Below are positions 61,469 through 64,000 of a stretch of DNA of 64,000 nt, one piece after another. Position numbers and translations under genes: made by a program. Under the pieces are notes generated by a model. It was not told the DNA's origin and made no database searches. It saw only the letters and a list, made by a program, of their open reading frames with translations. The stretch lies in the NCBI GenBank assembly GCA_030581615.1, contig JAKTTT010000003.1, positions 310,001-374,000 of the forward strand. Reading direction: 5' to 3'. Positions within the stretch are counted from its first letter, which is position 1, and each line of letters begins with the position of its first letter. This stretch comes from Alloascoidea africana (lineage: Eukaryota > Ascomycota > Alloascoideomycetes > Alloascoideales > Alloascoideaceae).

Positions 61469-64000
61469 TTATTTCTCAAGTTCCTGTGCCAGCCTACTTA
61501 GATAAAACTCTTTCATATCTGGAGGAACATCTTTGAAAAGTTTTTTAATGTTCCCCACAGTTGTCCTTCCATGTTCATAAGCCCCAAGGTCTCTATTCCC
61601 ATACACATCCTTCCCAGTTGCGTATTGCTCCATTGGTAAATCTTTCCAAAACAGATTGATCGATATAGAGGGATCAAGAGGCAGCGTTGCATGTAGCCAT
61701 AACGGTGGAAGGTACAGAACATCCCCAGGCTCTAGAACAGTCTCAAGAGGTGATAATAAACTTCTAATGTAACTATTCTCCGTCTCATCGTCCGTGAAAA
61801 CGTCCTCTATCGTAGAAGTTGTAGATCCAAATGGGAACTTGAGATGCTTGGCATCAATAGGGGGATACAATCTTAACTTCTTGCGGCCTTTTATTTGACA
61901 AAGAACATTCGACGTTACATCATAATGTAGCCATACAGCCGTGTTTGAGCTCGTTATACGCAGGGGAGTTGAAAACTGAGCCTTGTGCAAATATGTCAGA
62001 GGCTCTGGGAGTTGGAAATCGGAAGCCAGGTTGGGGAAGTCATCCCCCAGTGTGGTTGGCTTTTCTCTTGGTGCATCGACTGACAAAGCTCTGAGATAAT
62101 ACTTGAATTGTTCTTGTGTCGTCGATTGTGAAAAGACCGAATCAATAAACTCTTCAAATGTAATCGTCTCGTATTTAAAATTCTTCTTTTGGAAACTTAG
62201 ACTACCTTCGTCAAAAGGTGCCTTGTGAACCACAATCTGTCTCTTCCCGTCAACTCTGTCTTTCAAATACTCGGATGTCCATTCTTTAAGACAAGGGCCA
62301 AGATCACAATTCGTAAATATAATAGGCTTCTTGCGGACTTGGACTAAAGACCATTTTGACTTTGAAAGTTGCGAAAAAGGAATCCTTTCAATCGGTTTAA
62401 TCTCTTCATGTTCCCCTTCCTCATCATTAACAGCACTTTCTATCTTTGGCACAACTTTTGAAGAAGAAGAAGGTTCAGTCTCAGGAATCAACTTTATCGA
62501 GTTTGTTAGATTTGCAAGTATAGTCTTTGCCTTTTTCGAAGTCCTTGGTACCAACAAAAGCATCCCATTCCAAAACGAACCAAAGGAAAAGCAAACGGCT
62601 CCTCCTCCTATACACATAAACGCACTTTTTGTTGTACCATCACCATCAGACTTGAAACCATACGGGACTTGTGGTAATTGAACCAAATTGAAACCTACTA
62701 AAAGAGGAGCTTTTTTCCATATTCTCTCTGGAATTTGAATTTGTTGAATGTCCCCGCTTTCAACATTAACAAGACAAAACGTGTTTGTCCTGTCAAATAG
62801 AAATCGGCTTGAGATTCCTCCTCCAATTAGCACACTCGTGCTGTCCATAAACCTAGACTTGGCACCATATCTGGCTAGAAGAGCTTGATTATTCTTGGGT
62901 TGGAAAGGAGATACTGTGAGGGTAGGCCCATCTGCAGGGGGATTTGAACTCAAGGATACTATAAAAGAATCCTGTTGTAGTACATTTTCAGCATTGAACC
63001 CTCCTGTTAGCAATCCTAAACCAGTGGTACTATTCCAAGTGAAAGAGCTCCCTTTTCTCGACCTCAACTCTGTTCCATCCACATTGTTGTAGATAACTTT
63101 GGGAAATATCCATTTGTCCGATTGCTCAATGTCGAGAAAGATAAAAGCAGGCTCATTGGAAGGTTCCGACAACCCGCCAAAAACGAGAACTTGAGAATTT
63201 GCTATTGAAACTGTACAATGATGGCTGCGGGGAGTAGGCAAGGGTACAATCGGTGTCCAAAACCATTCACTCCGACCATTGTCAACAGTTTCAAAAGTGA
63301 GTCTCCAGCAGTCTGATAGAGATGACGCTGGCTTGGTTCGTCCTCCAATGAGTACCAGTTCTGAAGACGTGTCTGAGTAACAAGTCAGCGTATGTGCGGC
63401 CCGTGCAGGCAAGGTGTTGTGTCTAATTTCAAACTTTTCGGTGTTTGTGACACTTGGATCAGTTGAAGGAATCAAAACGCTACTTTTCAGTCTGGATGAT
63501 CCCAACCCTCCTGTTACTACCAGAGATCCACTCGCAAGAGTATCTGCACCGGCAAACTTGCGATTGAGCTCTGGGGTCTCCTCTTTACCAACCGAAAATT
63601 CCCATTGAGTATGGTTGTTTTCTTCTTCTTTTATTTGATCTCTGACGTCGTTGACCGATCCAGATTTAAATATTGGTTCTGAACCGTGGGTAGAAGCATG
63701 TAAAACAATATAATGTTGACAAAAAAGATAAAATTCTTCCCATTCGTCAAAATCCTCAATTGTTTCCACAACTTCCTTGACATTTGACGGAACCTCATCA
63801 TTCCAAAAAATACCTAGGTTCACCGCTTCCACAAACCTTTCAAATCCCAAGTTTTTGAATCTCGCCAGTTGGGATTCTAAAGTAGGATAGGTTGGTAAGC
63901 AGTTTAAAGGAGTTTTCAGATGGTTGAAATGTGAAAGCATGGTTCTTGCAAATGGATGATCGGGTCCCGCTGGTAACATTTGCTCAAGAAGGAGAAAGTG
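61469..64000 (-). CDS. PPM2: tRNA wybutosine-synthesising protein 4 (partial)
   Basis: The frame is open to the right edge, and the visible first codons (LLLEQMLPAGPDHPFA) match the middle of the family, so the N-terminus lies outside the window. TYW4/Ppm2 methylates and methoxycarbonylates the wybutosine precursor at position 37 of phenylalanine tRNA, using SAM and bicarbonate. Three parts are visible. First is the end of the leucine-carboxyl-methyltransferase-like domain (FARTMLSHFN, YPTLESQLARFKNLGFERFV). Second is a kelch-type beta-propeller (LVVTGGLG, ELVLIGGRTKP, VLVFGGLSEPS, GLLTGGFN, VLIGGGISSRF). Third is a C-terminal JmjC/cupin domain with the HxD-type pair in WLHYDVTSN and the second His in YLPPLWLHATLP. 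At least 843 residues are present. The gene ends 38 bp from the ADE1 stop, in convergent orientation, so their 3' UTRs must overlap. Confidence 0.92.
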   Translation of the reverse strand, partial: HFLLLEQMLPAGPDHPFARTMLSHFNHLKTPLNCLPTYPTLESQLARFKNLGFERFVEAVNLGIFWNDEVPSNVKEVVETIEDFDEWEEFYLFCQHYIVLHASTHGSEPIFKSGSVNDVRDQIKEEENNHTQWEFSVGKEETPELNRKFAGADTLASGSLVVTGGLGSSRLKSSVLIPSTDPSVTNTEKFEIRHNTLPARAAHTLTCYSDTSSELVLIGGRTKPASSLSDCWRLTFETVDNGRSEWFWTPIVPLPTPRSHHCTVSIANSQVLVFGGLSEPSNEPAFIFLDIEQSDKWIFPKVIYNNVDGTELRSRKGSSFTWNSTTGLGLLTGGFNAENVLQQDSFIVSLSSNPPADGPTLTVSPFQPKNNQALLARYGAKSRFMDSTSVLIGGGISSRFLFDRTNTFCLVNVESGDIQQIQIPERIWKKAPLLVGFNLVQLPQVPYGFKSDGDGTTKSAFMCIGGGAVCFSFGSFWNGMLLLVPRTSKKAKTILANLTNSIKLIPETEPSSSSKVVPKIESAVNDEEGEHEEIKPIERIPFSQLSKSKWSLVQVRKKPIIFTNCDLGPCLKEWTSEYLKDRVDGKRQIVVHKAPFDEGSLSFQKKNFKYETITFEEFIDSVFSQSTTQEQFKYYLRALSVDAPREKPTTLGDDFPNLASDFQLPEPLTYLHKAQFSTPLRITSSNTAVWLHYDVTSNVLCQIKGRKKLRLYPPIDAKHLKFPFGSTTSTIEDVFTDDETENSYIRSLLSPLETVLEPGDVLYLPPLWLHATLPLDPSISINLFWKDLPMEQYATGKDVYGNRDLGAYEHGRTTVGNIKKLFKDVPPDMKEFYLSRLAQELEK

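Overview
The window looks like nuclear DNA of a budding yeast (Saccharomycotina), probably from an early-diverging, possibly oleaginous lineage of the Yarrowia/Trichomonascus/Dipodascus kind. Reasons: genes are compact and close together; introns are short (52-125 nt, one of 321 nt) with GTATGT/GTAAGT donors and TACTAAC/CTAAC branch sites; there is an ATP-citrate lyase subunit gene, which Saccharomyces lacks; the kinetochore subunit is of the Fta4 type; and the ribosomal-protein promoter carries Cbf1- and Tbf1-like sites. The genus is inference.

Layout, left to right: MDM31-like mitochondrial protein (-) and SSH4 Rsp5 adaptor (+) share a 230-bp divergent promoter; PTM1-like seven-TM protein (-, four exons) and MUB1 (+); VPS41 (+); PET100 (-) and the very large BEM2 (+) as a divergent pair; a gene-poor stretch at 23.9-27.0 kb with a broken DNA-transposon reading frame and two U2 snRNA genes head to head in a perfect 336-bp inverted repeat; OXA1 (-); an RGS-domain protein (-); 2.7 kb without a clear gene; a DUF647/RUS membrane protein (-); 2 kb of intergenic DNA with a cluster of strong hairpins; HDA3-type deacetylase subunit (+); a 1095-residue TCP11-like coiled-coil protein (+); a cys-3/Met4-type bZIP (-); KEX1 (-); a WDR44/DGR2-type WD40 protein (-); FTA4 (+); RPS15 (+); a secreted or membrane type-B carboxylesterase (-); ATP-citrate lyase subunit ACL2 (-) divergent from ADE1 (+); and TYW4/PPM2 (-), which runs off the right edge.

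The genes do not form one pathway: this is ordinary eukaryotic gene order. Themes that recur are mitochondrial biogenesis (MDM31, PET100, OXA1), ubiquitin-linked turnover (SSH4, MUB1), membrane traffic and protease processing (VPS41, KEX1, PTM1) and small-GTPase or G-protein control of growth (BEM2, RGS). Eight of 20 confident protein genes contain introns (11 in all). I rebuilt them from splice signals, reading frame and family conservation.

Most notable: the inverted U2 snRNA pair, the hairpin cluster near 35.9-36.1 kb, the repeat-rich ACL2/ADE1 promoter with two perfect Rap1-type motifs, and a few small unexplained reading frames. I saw no CRISPR array, rRNA, convincing tRNA, LTR retroelement or virus-like element.
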